Part shown: positions 30,750 through 39,486 of the stretch, piece after piece | How the letters are laid out: the number at the start of each line of letters is the position of its first letter | Position numbering within the stretch: position 1 is the stretch's first letter | DNA from: Syntrophomonadaceae bacterium | Lineage (GTDB): Bacteria; Bacillota; Syntrophomonadia; Syntrophomonadales; Syntrophomonadaceae | Reading direction: 5' to 3' | Length of the DNA: 51,482 nucleotides | Assembly (NCBI GenBank): GCA_012515055.1 | Contig: JAAYZA010000362.1 | Coordinates: forward strand, 1-51,482 | Program-made: the position numbers and the translations under genes | The notes under the pieces: model-generated | The model's database searches: none | What the model saw: the letters and a program-made list of their open reading frames with translations, nothing else | Told to the model about the DNA's origin: nothing

Positions 30750-31931
30750 GTGAAGGTTTTGATGTTCAGCTGGGAATATCCCCCTAATATGGTGGGAGGG
30801 CTGGGACAGCATGTTTATGACTTGAGCCGTTTCCTGGCCCGCAAAGGGGTAGAGGTCCATATCATAACACCCCGGGTAAAAGGGACCCCTGATTATGAAA
30901 TAGACAGCGGGGTATTTATTCATCGCGCCGGTAGTCCTGCCGGTGATGGAGGCAATTTTAAATCCTGGACTTTTACTTTCAATAGTGAGGCCATCAAGGA
31001 AGCGGTTCGGATCAATGCTGCCATTGGCGGTTTTGAACTGGTGCACGCCCATGATTGGCTGGTGGCTTATGCCGGGCGTGCGGTAGCCAAAATATTTGAA
31101 CTGCCATTAGTAACCACCATTCATGCTACTGAACATGGCCGTAACCTGGGCCTGCATAACCGCATACAGAATGAAATCAACGAAATAGAAAAGAACATGG
31201 CACTGGAAGCGGAAAGGATCATTTGCTGCAGTGATTACATGAGGGATGAAATAAGCAGTCTATTCGGGCCTTTCGAACACGAACTGGCAGTTATACCCAA
31301 TGGAGTAGAGCCGGAACAATTTGTTAAACTGCCAAAAAAACCACGTTTTAAATTTGATGCTGACGACAAAGTCGTTTTTTTTATTGGTCGGCTGGTGCCG
31401 GAAAAAGGCATCTGGCACTTGGTACAGGCATTTCCCCAGGTGCTTTACAAAATTCCTGATGCCCGGCTGGTTATCGGCGGCAAAGGACCGATGAAAAATG
31501 ATCTGGATAAGGCTGCCCTGGAACTGGGCATAAATAATCGCATTCTTTATACCGGCTTTATCAAAGAAGAGGCTCGTAATTATCTTTATCACCGGGCCCA
31601 GGTAGCAGTTTTCCCCAGCCTTTATGAACCCTTTGGCATTGTGGCATTGGAAGCCATGGCCACCAATACACCGGTTATTGTGGGAGACGTGGGCGGGCTG
31701 GCGGGAATTGTTCAGGACGGTTTTAATGGCCTGAAAGTCAAACCCGGAGACATAGACGATCTGGCCGAGGCAATAATTAAAGTTTTAGCCGATCAACAAA
31801 TGGCGGACCGATTGAAAAGAAATGGGATCCAGACTATAGAAACAGTCTACAACTGGGATATAATTGCCGATTCGACCATCAGTGTCTATCAGCAGGTTTT
31901 GAATAAATCGGGGCGGCGAGCAAGTATTTAA
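30750..31931 (+). CDS. GT4 family glycosyltransferase (glycogen synthase / alpha-1,4-glucosyltransferase-like)
   Basis: MKVLMFSWEYPPNMVGGLGQHVYDLSRFLARKG; HAHDWLVAYAG; TIHATEHGR; FIGRLVPEKG; SLYEPFGIVALEAMA; GTG start. Confidence 0.9.
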   Translation: MKVLMFSWEYPPNMVGGLGQHVYDLSRFLARKGVEVHIITPRVKGTPDYEIDSGVFIHRAGSPAGDGGNFKSWTFTFNSEAIKEAVRINAAIGGFELVHAHDWLVAYAGRAVAKIFELPLVTTIHATEHGRNLGLHNRIQNEINEIEKNMALEAERIICCSDYMRDEISSLFGPFEHELAVIPNGVEPEQFVKLPKKPRFKFDADDKVVFFIGRLVPEKGIWHLVQAFPQVLYKIPDARLVIGGKGPMKNDLDKAALELGINNRILYTGFIKEEARNYLYHRAQVAVFPSLYEPFGIVALEAMATNTPVIVGDVGGLAGIVQDGFNGLKVKPGDIDDLAEAIIKVLADQQMADRLKRNGIQTIETVYNWDIIADSTISVYQQVLNKSGRRASI

Positions 31932-31946
31932 AGAGGTGTATCAGCA

Positions 31947-33506
31947 TTGGACTCAAAATTGATGTTGGTTTTGCATAGTCATATACCTTATGTAAAGAGA
32001 CAGGGAAGATGGCCCTTTGGAGAAGTATGGCTGTATGAATCAATGGCCGAAACCTATATCCCCATGCTGTTAAGCTGGCGCCGCATGTGGGAAGAGGGTC
32101 TTAAAGTGCCGGTGACACTCAGTTTAAGTCCTACCTTGCTGGAACAGTTGAATTCCAAATATATACAGGAACAATTTATCGGCTATTTAAAAGAACGTGA
32201 AAATCTGGCGCGGGAAGAAGAAAAATACTACTTAGCGGCGGCTGAACCGGAAATGGCCGGATTGGCAGCTTTTTACCATCGTTTCTACCGGGATATCAGA
32301 CGTGATTTTATCGTGGAAATGGATAAGGACATCGTGGGGATGGCCAGACAAATGCAGGATGAAGGTAAAATTGAAATTATTACAACCGCGGCTACTCATG
32401 CTTATTTGCCTTTGTTGGAAAAAAACAGTTTGGAGCGCCAGGTGGAATGGGGTAAAAAGATCTACCAGAAGTATTTCGGTTGTTCACCCCGGGGATTCTG
32501 GCTGCCGGAATGCGGTTATTTCAAAGGCATGGAAGATGTTTTGCTGGAATATGGTTTCGAATATTTTTATGTCGACAGTCATGCCATTGAAGGCGGCAAA
32601 CCTATCGGAGTACTCAGTCAGGGTATCGATGATGAGGTAATCGAAATAGAGACATTTGCCTCCACGGGACTCAGCACCTACCGTCCTTACAAAGTCGAAG
32701 GCAAGGATATCGCGGTTTTTGGCCGCAATTCCATGGTGAGCCATCAGGTATGGTCAGCTGATTACGGTTACCCTGGTGATATAGATTATCGGGAGTTTCA
32801 TAAGCAATCACCCCGCTCCGGTCTTAAATACTGGCGGGTTACAGACCGCAACAATACCGAAAGTAAAATGGTATATCACTCCGAACAGGCCAGGGAAAAA
32901 GTACGGGAACATGCCGGGCATTTTATCGACAGCCTGCAGACTACCGGAAAAGAGGCCCGAAAACTGGGCTTTGCGTCACCGCTGATTGTGGGATGTTATG
33001 ATACCGAATTATTTGGTCATTGGTGGTGGGAAGGTGTTCAATGGCTGGAAGAAGTCATCCGCCAGGTCAATGCCAGGGAAAACATCGATTTGATCCTGCC
33101 TCAGGATGCAGGGCAGGCCAGACATGAAGCCCAACTCCATGAATCCTCCTGGGGCATGGGGGGAAAACATTATGTCTGGCATAATGATGAAACTGCCTGG
33201 ATGTGGGATATTATAAAAAAAGCCGGCGGTGAATATGACGATTTAAAGATCTTTGCTGATGGCAGTTTGCTCAGTCAGGATGTAGTGGAACAGGCTTTAA
33301 AAGAATTATTGCTAATTGAAAGCAGCGATTGGCTGTTCATGGTCAGCGGCAACCAGACCCGGGATTATGCCATGAAAAGATTTTTTGAGCATTACACCAA
33401 ACTGCTGCGCCTGGGTGAGAGTGTGCGCAATCAGGATTTAAATGAAGAATTCCGGCAATGGCTTAGAAAGACCCAGTATGAAGATGATTTCTTCAATGAT
33501 TTATAG
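31947..33506 (+). CDS. GH57 family 1,4-alpha-glucan branching enzyme (DUF1957-type)
   Basis: LMLVLHSHIPYVKRQGRWPFGEVWLYE; FWLPECGY (nucleophile region); YDTELFGHWWWEG (acid/base region); HNDETAWMW; TTG start. Confidence 0.9.
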   Translation: MDSKLMLVLHSHIPYVKRQGRWPFGEVWLYESMAETYIPMLLSWRRMWEEGLKVPVTLSLSPTLLEQLNSKYIQEQFIGYLKERENLAREEEKYYLAAAEPEMAGLAAFYHRFYRDIRRDFIVEMDKDIVGMARQMQDEGKIEIITTAATHAYLPLLEKNSLERQVEWGKKIYQKYFGCSPRGFWLPECGYFKGMEDVLLEYGFEYFYVDSHAIEGGKPIGVLSQGIDDEVIEIETFASTGLSTYRPYKVEGKDIAVFGRNSMVSHQVWSADYGYPGDIDYREFHKQSPRSGLKYWRVTDRNNTESKMVYHSEQAREKVREHAGHFIDSLQTTGKEARKLGFASPLIVGCYDTELFGHWWWEGVQWLEEVIRQVNARENIDLILPQDAGQARHEAQLHESSWGMGGKHYVWHNDETAWMWDIIKKAGGEYDDLKIFADGSLLSQDVVEQALKELLLIESSDWLFMVSGNQTRDYAMKRFFEHYTKLLRLGESVRNQDLNEEFRQWLRKTQYEDDFFNDL

Positions 33507-33517
33507 GAGGTATATTC

Positions 33518-36025
33518 ATGAAAGGTTATATTGCCTTCTGTCCCCATTTCCATCAGCCCCATTTCCAATTACATAAAACCAGGGAAGAAGCTTTCGTCAA
33601 TTCCTATAAGCCCTGGCTGGAACTGCTGGCCCGGTCGGTGGAAATGGAAGGGTATTATATAAACCTGCATTTTTCCGGTCCTTTTCTTTACTGGCTGCAG
33701 GATCAAAAACCAGATTATATCAAAGATTTTAAAAAACTGCTTAAAAGAAATAAAATTGGAATGATTGGCGGTCTGGCTGATGAGCCTTTTATACAGTTGT
33801 CATCACGCCGGGATGATTTTTACTATCAGCTTAAAAAGTATGATGAATTATTGCAAGGAACCCTGGGAGTTCCTAGTACTCAGTGGCAGGGTATCCATCT
33901 GGTGGAAAGGGAATGCGGTGAACTGGTTTTGGGTGAAGTGGCCTATGCGGCCGGATTGATGGATGCTCCGGCAATTTTCTATCTGGATGCCGAAACGTTT
34001 TATGAAAGTCATTTTTCCTACCCGGGCTCAGAAAGTGATTATTGCCTTAAACATTTTGGTTTTAAGGATCCCTTCTCCAAAACCACCATCAGTCATCTGC
34101 CCCAGGAGATACTGCATTTTGCCTTAAGGGATGAGATCAATGGGCAGTCCTTTGTGGGGCTTCCGGTCCACAGTCAGTTCAGATATCAATTGCTTAAAAG
34201 GGATGGTTTTACTGCGGAGGATCGGGTGCGTATCAAACCCGGTCATTATTTCTTTTATATTAAGGACATCCTGGAAAAGGCGGCTGACTATGCAGAACGA
34301 TACGGCAAACCCGAAATAAAGCCGTTGGTAGTGATTTTTGAAGATGCTGAGAAATTTGGCCAGTGGAGCAAGGACCCGGCCGGTGATACTGAGTGGCTGC
34401 TGGAATTCTTCGAACTGGTCACCCAGGATGAGGAAGTATCTTTCATTGGTTTGAAGGATTATTTGCAGCAACAGGGAATTTTAAATACTTATCCGGTAAA
34501 GTCCAGTCATAGCTATAAGGAATGGGAAAACTGGACTGCCCGGCGCGGTATCCGCGGCGTTACTTTTGGTGATGAACGTTTGCGCCAGGTGATTTGCCGT
34601 CTCCGGGACGTGGAAGCTTTGCAGCAAGAATTTGAAGCTGCTGTTATAGGCTCCTGGGCAGAAGAAAAATTTGGCCGGGAGGAACAGGGACTGAAGGAAT
34701 CAACAATACGTTCGTTGCTGCAATCAACGGAACGTTATCAGATAGTGGAAACCATAATCAAGGATGAGTATGACCCCAAAACCGGTAATCAATACGCCAC
34801 CATCAACAGGGTGCGCAATCTGGTTTATCAGGAAGATCCGAAATGGGCCAGCCGTCACCCCAGTTATGGTTCTTCGCCCTATTATGATATGCAGGGTCTG
34901 GCCTATCTGGAAACAGCTTATCGGGTATTGATAGCCCTGCATGGCCGGGTCGGACTGCCGGAACCGGCAGCTGTTGAGGTAAGGGACTGGGATATGGACG
35001 GACGGGATGAAGTAGTGATCCGTACCGGGGATCAATTTGTGGTCATTGATACCAAGGGGGGGTGTATAAGTTACCAGCATATAATAGATCCGATTCTGGA
35101 CCAGGATGCGGAAAAGGCTCATGCTATGCTGGCAGCTGATATCGGCAGCGGCATAAAAGCTTATAATGCCATATACAAATATGCCTATCCACTGGTCTTT
35201 ACTGAAGCCGACAGTCAAATGGGGATCAGGTTTTATCCCGAAGGTGGCCGCAGGGAGATCTGCAGGAAATCCCTGCGCTGTGATTTATATTGGGAATATG
35301 AGGGACAGAGGATATCCCTGGGCAATCTGACTCACCGGGAATTCACCATTGAAAATATCGCCCCAAGTGAAGAAGGCGCAGCGGTGACCTTGAGCTGTTC
35401 TTTTTCCGCCAGTATCCCTGGCAGCAGCTTGAATATTTTGGTCCGCAAGCACTTTGAAACCGGACCTGGGCATCTAAAGGTCAGGATGGAGGCGGAAGCA
35501 GATGGAAGCCTTGATAAAGGAGAGATAATCCTGGTGCCGCAGCTGGTGACTTCAGCTACTCCTTCAGACGAAATTGATTTTAAGCCCAGTGCTTTTCTGG
35601 GTCTGATGGGGGGTTCCGGCGGAGGGATAAAATATAGCATTGATGATATTACGGTTTTGATTCCTGCCGGAATAGAATATAAAAGAGAAGAATTTGATTA
35701 TACACAACCTGGTACCATCGATTATGTCTATGATTTAAAAACCGGTGAGGGCAGTGCCTTTAAAAACCGGGTCGGCTTTACTGTCGAAGGGTCCAGCGGG
35801 ATGTCCGCAGTAAAAATATTGCCGGCGGTGCAAAATTATTATCAGGATTATGTTTTTGAAGGACAGAGCCGCCTGGGCTACCATTCTTCGGGACTGGCCA
35901 TTATGCCTGAACTGCCTTTATATAATAACCGGGCTTTTTTGGAAACCAGGATCGCATGGGAATTGGATACTGACGTACAAGCAGGGGGTTATGACAGGAC
36001 CTGCAGTCTGATCGTGGGCGAATGA
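33518..36025 (+). CDS. GH57 family 4-alpha-glucanotransferase/alpha-amylase with C-terminal DUF1925/DUF1926-like domains
   Basis: IAFCPHFHQPHFQL; IHLVERECGELVLGEVAYAAG; VVIFEDAEKFGQWSKD. Confidence 0.88.
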   Translation: MKGYIAFCPHFHQPHFQLHKTREEAFVNSYKPWLELLARSVEMEGYYINLHFSGPFLYWLQDQKPDYIKDFKKLLKRNKIGMIGGLADEPFIQLSSRRDDFYYQLKKYDELLQGTLGVPSTQWQGIHLVERECGELVLGEVAYAAGLMDAPAIFYLDAETFYESHFSYPGSESDYCLKHFGFKDPFSKTTISHLPQEILHFALRDEINGQSFVGLPVHSQFRYQLLKRDGFTAEDRVRIKPGHYFFYIKDILEKAADYAERYGKPEIKPLVVIFEDAEKFGQWSKDPAGDTEWLLEFFELVTQDEEVSFIGLKDYLQQQGILNTYPVKSSHSYKEWENWTARRGIRGVTFGDERLRQVICRLRDVEALQQEFEAAVIGSWAEEKFGREEQGLKESTIRSLLQSTERYQIVETIIKDEYDPKTGNQYATINRVRNLVYQEDPKWASRHPSYGSSPYYDMQGLAYLETAYRVLIALHGRVGLPEPAAVEVRDWDMDGRDEVVIRTGDQFVVIDTKGGCISYQHIIDPILDQDAEKAHAMLAADIGSGIKAYNAIYKYAYPLVFTEADSQMGIRFYPEGGRREICRKSLRCDLYWEYEGQRISLGNLTHREFTIENIAPSEEGAAVTLSCSFSASIPGSSLNILVRKHFETGPGHLKVRMEAEADGSLDKGEIILVPQLVTSATPSDEIDFKPSAFLGLMGGSGGGIKYSIDDITVLIPAGIEYKREEFDYTQPGTIDYVYDLKTGEGSAFKNRVGFTVEGSSGMSAVKILPAVQNYYQDYVFEGQSRLGYHSSGLAIMPELPLYNNRAFLETRIAWELDTDVQAGGYDRTCSLIVGE

Positions 36026-36043
36026 ATAGGAGGGGGTTAAATA

Positions 36044-37252
36044 GTGATTTTAGAGGACTTTTTTAATTATTATTTTAAAGTAACAGAACCGGAAGTGAGA
36101 AAGATTTATCAGGAATTGCTGCCGGAAAGTACTGACCTGGCCGCTGATTACGCCAAAATGTTTTCCCGTAATGATGAGGAAGCAATAGCATTTCTGCTCA
36201 AATTTCATAATGCTGCCAATGAATTAAGGCGTAACCGCCCGGATCAGGCCATATTATTTAATGTCCATGGCAATGTGTGTTTCCCCTTTTTCGTGGAGTA
36301 CATATGGCGGGTGATGAGCAGTGAGGAACAAAACCGGTTAATGGAAAAGGCTGGTTGTGACAATTTGGATGATTTGAGCCGGGCCTTAAATGACCGGGTA
36401 GAACTGCGCAATTGGTTCAGAAAAGAGATCGGTTCTTTCTTGAGTCAGGAAGACCTGTTCACAATGAATGAAATCATTGCCTTGCAGAATTTTTCTTCCG
36501 GGGGGGAATATTCTTTTCTTAAATATGCCTATCCTTCCCTGAAGGAACTGGAAGGTAAGGTTCTGGATGCGGGATGCGGTGCTGGTTTTGCTTCTCTGGT
36601 CATGAGCCAGTATATGACGGTTTATTCCATTGATGCCTGTCGGGCTCGTCTGGAGAGAGGGGCGGCTCTATCTAATATGATGAAAAAGGGGGAAAAAGAA
36701 ATATTCCCCCGGGTGATAAATCTCATCGAAGAAGAATTGGGTGATATTGCTGTCCAATGCGAATTTCCTACTGCGGAAAAGCTTTTATCGGAGCCGGCCC
36801 GGGAAATAACTTTTACGGAAGGCAGCCTGGATGCCCTTAATTATCCGGATAAATTTTTTGATGCCATAAATTGTCTTGATGTCCTGGAACATACTTATGA
36901 TCCGGAAAAAATCGTTGCACAATTTTCCCGGGTGATAAAACCCGGGGGTAAAGTTTTCATAACGGCTCCCACCCGTTATGGGGAAGTTGAACAGCGAATC
37001 CATGAAAGTATTGAGGGCACAATGTTTCCTGCCATGCTGCATATGCACCATTTTGATCCGGAATCTTTAAATAAAATGTTTCTGGCCCATGGTTTCAAGG
37101 AAGTGGAAATGGTTCCCTTTGATTATATGAGCTGGGAGGAATTTTTGGAAATCGCTGACCGTTCACCAGCCCGGGAACTGGCTGAAGAATTAAGGAACAA
37201 CCCCTTTGACCAGGTTGCTTTGCAGCTTTATGCTGTTTATGAAAAGATCTGA
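36044..37252 (+). CDS. Class I SAM-dependent methyltransferase with an uncharacterised approximately 170-aa N-terminal region
   Basis: VLDAGCGAGFASLVMSQY (motif I), FFDAINCLDVLEHTYDPEKIVAQFSRVIKPGGKVFITAPT; GTG start; 18-nt gap from the GH57 gene. Confidence 0.85.
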   Translation: MILEDFFNYYFKVTEPEVRKIYQELLPESTDLAADYAKMFSRNDEEAIAFLLKFHNAANELRRNRPDQAILFNVHGNVCFPFFVEYIWRVMSSEEQNRLMEKAGCDNLDDLSRALNDRVELRNWFRKEIGSFLSQEDLFTMNEIIALQNFSSGGEYSFLKYAYPSLKELEGKVLDAGCGAGFASLVMSQYMTVYSIDACRARLERGAALSNMMKKGEKEIFPRVINLIEEELGDIAVQCEFPTAEKLLSEPAREITFTEGSLDALNYPDKFFDAINCLDVLEHTYDPEKIVAQFSRVIKPGGKVFITAPTRYGEVEQRIHESIEGTMFPAMLHMHHFDPESLNKMFLAHGFKEVEMVPFDYMSWEEFLEIADRSPARELAEELRNNPFDQVALQLYAVYEKI

Positions 37253-37265
37253 TCAAAAAATGAAT

Positions 37266-37316
37266 AAAAACGCTGTTGACCACTCAACTTTGAAGAAGGC
37301 CAATAGCGTTTTTTTA
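37266..37316 (+). terminator. Terminator ending the GT4/GH57/MTase operon
   Basis: AAAAACGCTgTTGacC ... GGcCAAtAGCGTTTTTTT. Confidence 0.75.
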
Positions 37317-37385
37317 TGGGCTGATTCCAGGGGGACAGTCACCGGTTGTCTGCTCTTGCCAAACCATCACGGTAAATAATTATAA

Positions 37386-37410
37386 GCCGCCGGGTGAACC
37401 TGGCGGTGGC
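37386..37410 (-). terminator. Terminator-like hairpin abutting the hydroxyacid dehydrogenase stop codon
   Basis: gccgccgggtgaacctggcggtggc hairpin; minus strand continues TTATAATTATTT. Confidence 0.55.
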
Positions 37411-38369
37411 TAAAACACCACATTGCGTGGTGAACCGGCTAAAAACCCGCTGATATTAAGGGATATTTCCTCCAGGAGCCGGGCGCGGGCCTCCTGGCTG
37501 GCCCAGGCTATATGGGGAGTAATGAGCAGTTTTTCCGGTTTATCCAGATGCAAAAGAGGGTTGTCTCTTTTAAGCGGTTCGTTTTCCAGGACATCCAATC
37601 CGGCGCCGGCCAGGCAACCGGCATTTAATGCGGCAGCCAGTTCTTCTTCATTAACAATTCCGCCTCGGCCCAGATTCAAGAGCAGGGCGTTTTTTTTCAT
37701 TAGCTTAAATTTGTCGGCATCGATAAGGTTATGTGTTTTCTCGTTTAATGGGGCATGAATAGAAATAATATCTGATTCTCTCAGCAGTTCATCCAGGTCT
37801 GTCCGCTGATAATCCTCTGAACGATCTACACCGGAAGTCGAATAATAGATGACCCGGCAGCCGAAGGCTCTGACTATATCAGCCACTGAACGGCCAATGG
37901 TCCCCAGACCAATGATTCCCCAGGTCCGCCCCGCCAATTCCCAGAAGGGGCGGTCTAAATGGGTGAATATATCACTGCTGCTATACTGGCCTGATTTCAC
38001 ATAACTATCATAGTAAGCCGGTGACTGCAAAAGGTAAAACAGCAGGGCAAAAGTATGCTGGACAACACTTAAAGTAGAATATCCTGCTGCATTGCATACG
38101 GTTATCCCCCGGCGGGCTGCATAGGCCAGGTCAACATTATTGGTGCCGGTGGCAGCGACACAGATCAGTTTGAGCTGTGAAGCTTCTTTAAGATTGTTTT
38201 CATTCAGGATAACTTTATTGCTGATAATTATCTCGCTGTCGGCAATCCGCTCTGCCGTTTCACGGGGGGCGGTGGCTGCATAAACTTTAAGCCGGCCCCA
38301 TTGTTCCAGAGGGCTAAAGTAAATACCCGGTCCCAGGGTCTTAGCATCCAGAATACAGATTTCACGCAA
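37410..38369 (-). CDS. D-isomer-specific 2-hydroxyacid dehydrogenase (NAD-binding)
   Basis: TWGIIGLGTIGRSVADIVRAFGCRVIYYS; LLLNLGRGGIVNEEELAAAL; ITPHIAWAS; TTG start at 38369 after agaaggaaggg. Confidence 0.9.
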   Translation of the reverse strand: MREICILDAKTLGPGIYFSPLEQWGRLKVYAATAPRETAERIADSEIIISNKVILNENNLKEASQLKLICVAATGTNNVDLAYAARRGITVCNAAGYSTLSVVQHTFALLFYLLQSPAYYDSYVKSGQYSSSDIFTHLDRPFWELAGRTWGIIGLGTIGRSVADIVRAFGCRVIYYSTSGVDRSEDYQRTDLDELLRESDIISIHAPLNEKTHNLIDADKFKLMKKNALLLNLGRGGIVNEEELAAALNAGCLAGAGLDVLENEPLKRDNPLLHLDKPEKLLITPHIAWASQEARARLLEEISLNISGFLAGSPRNVVF

Positions 38370-38636
38370 ATTATTTCCCTTCCTTCTGTAATATCTTCTG
38401 AAAAACATTTGTTCATATGGTTTGCTAATCTATTATGCCCCATGCTGCCTGGGCAGGCAAGGCCGGAAGCCATAGACCCCCGAGATCAGCTATGTCATAA
38501 TTGCAGCGATAAAATTTCTGGTTGATTCCGCTTTATGAAATTGTCGGTTATTCCGTTCAGACGAATAAAAAGAAGGGATGAAGCGGCACAAAGATTAATT
38601 ATGTTATAATAAACAAAAATTGCTGGAGAATAAAGA

Positions 38637-39074
38637 ATGGAAGCAGAAAACAGAGGTATTGACCAGGTGGTTTTCGATTATATAATCGATGCATATGCTA
38701 AATCATCTTTTTATCAGCTGCTGGGATTAAAAATCAGGAGCCTGGCTCCCGGGAAAGCGGAGATAATGGCCGAAACAGACATAAAACATTCCAATGCCCA
38801 GGGGATGGTCCATGGGGGATTATTTATGACCGCAGCTGATTCAGCCATGGGGAATGCCATAAGGACCCTGGGTATTAAGGCAGTGACGGTGGATTGCAGT
38901 ATAAGTTTTTTGGCACCGGCCCAGTTTGGTAAAGACATCATGGCAGCAGGAGAGATCATTAAAAGCGGGCGGCAGATATTTTTTACCGAGGCTCGGGTCT
39001 TTAGTGAGGGCAAGCTCCTGGCAACAGCTAAAGCCAGTTTTTATAAAGTTGGCATCATCGGGGAAGAGGTTTGA
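38637..39074 (+). CDS. PaaI-type hotdog thioesterase
   Basis: NAQGMVHGGLFMTAADSAMGNAI. Confidence 0.87.
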   Translation: MEAENRGIDQVVFDYIIDAYAKSSFYQLLGLKIRSLAPGKAEIMAETDIKHSNAQGMVHGGLFMTAADSAMGNAIRTLGIKAVTVDCSISFLAPAQFGKDIMAAGEIIKSGRQIFFTEARVFSEGKLLATAKASFYKVGIIGEEV

Positions 39075-39075
39075 T

Positions 39076-39369
39076 ATGGCACAGGATTTGATCAATTTAA
39101 AGGAATATGGTGTTATAACTTTTCATTCCACCTCCCACGCTCTTAAAGCGGAAAAGACCCTGAAAAAAAAGCAAAGGGAAATAATGGTGGTACCTACTTT
39201 AAGAGAGATATCTTCCAGCTGCGGCTTGTCTTTGAAATTTCGTCCCCAACTGCTGCCAGCGATTTATGGTGATTTGCTGGCGGACCAGATACCCATGGAC
39301 GGGATTTATTCCGTAGAAATGCAGGGACGGAAGAATCAGGTCCGGAAAATAGAACCGGAAGAAATATAA
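39076..39369 (+). CDS. DUF3343-like protein
   Basis: GVITFHSTSHALKAEKTLKKKQREIMVVPTLREISSSCGLSLKF; ATG at 39076. Confidence 0.8.
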   Translation: MAQDLINLKEYGVITFHSTSHALKAEKTLKKKQREIMVVPTLREISSSCGLSLKFRPQLLPAIYGDLLADQIPMDGIYSVEMQGRKNQVRKIEPEEI

Positions 39370-39486
39370 CAATTATAATCCGTTTTAACCTGGTTAAAGC
39401 GGATTATTTGTGCCAATTTGGACAGGCCACAGTTTTAGCGCCCCCTATAGTGAAAGAATTTCAGGCAGGCAGGAAAAAGGAGAATC

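Noticed and set aside
37327-37356. 'ccagggggacagtcaccggttgtctgc' as another copy of the GGGACTGCCCC REP-like hairpin
   Set aside because: Only a short, imperfect resemblance; not enough to call a repeat copy.
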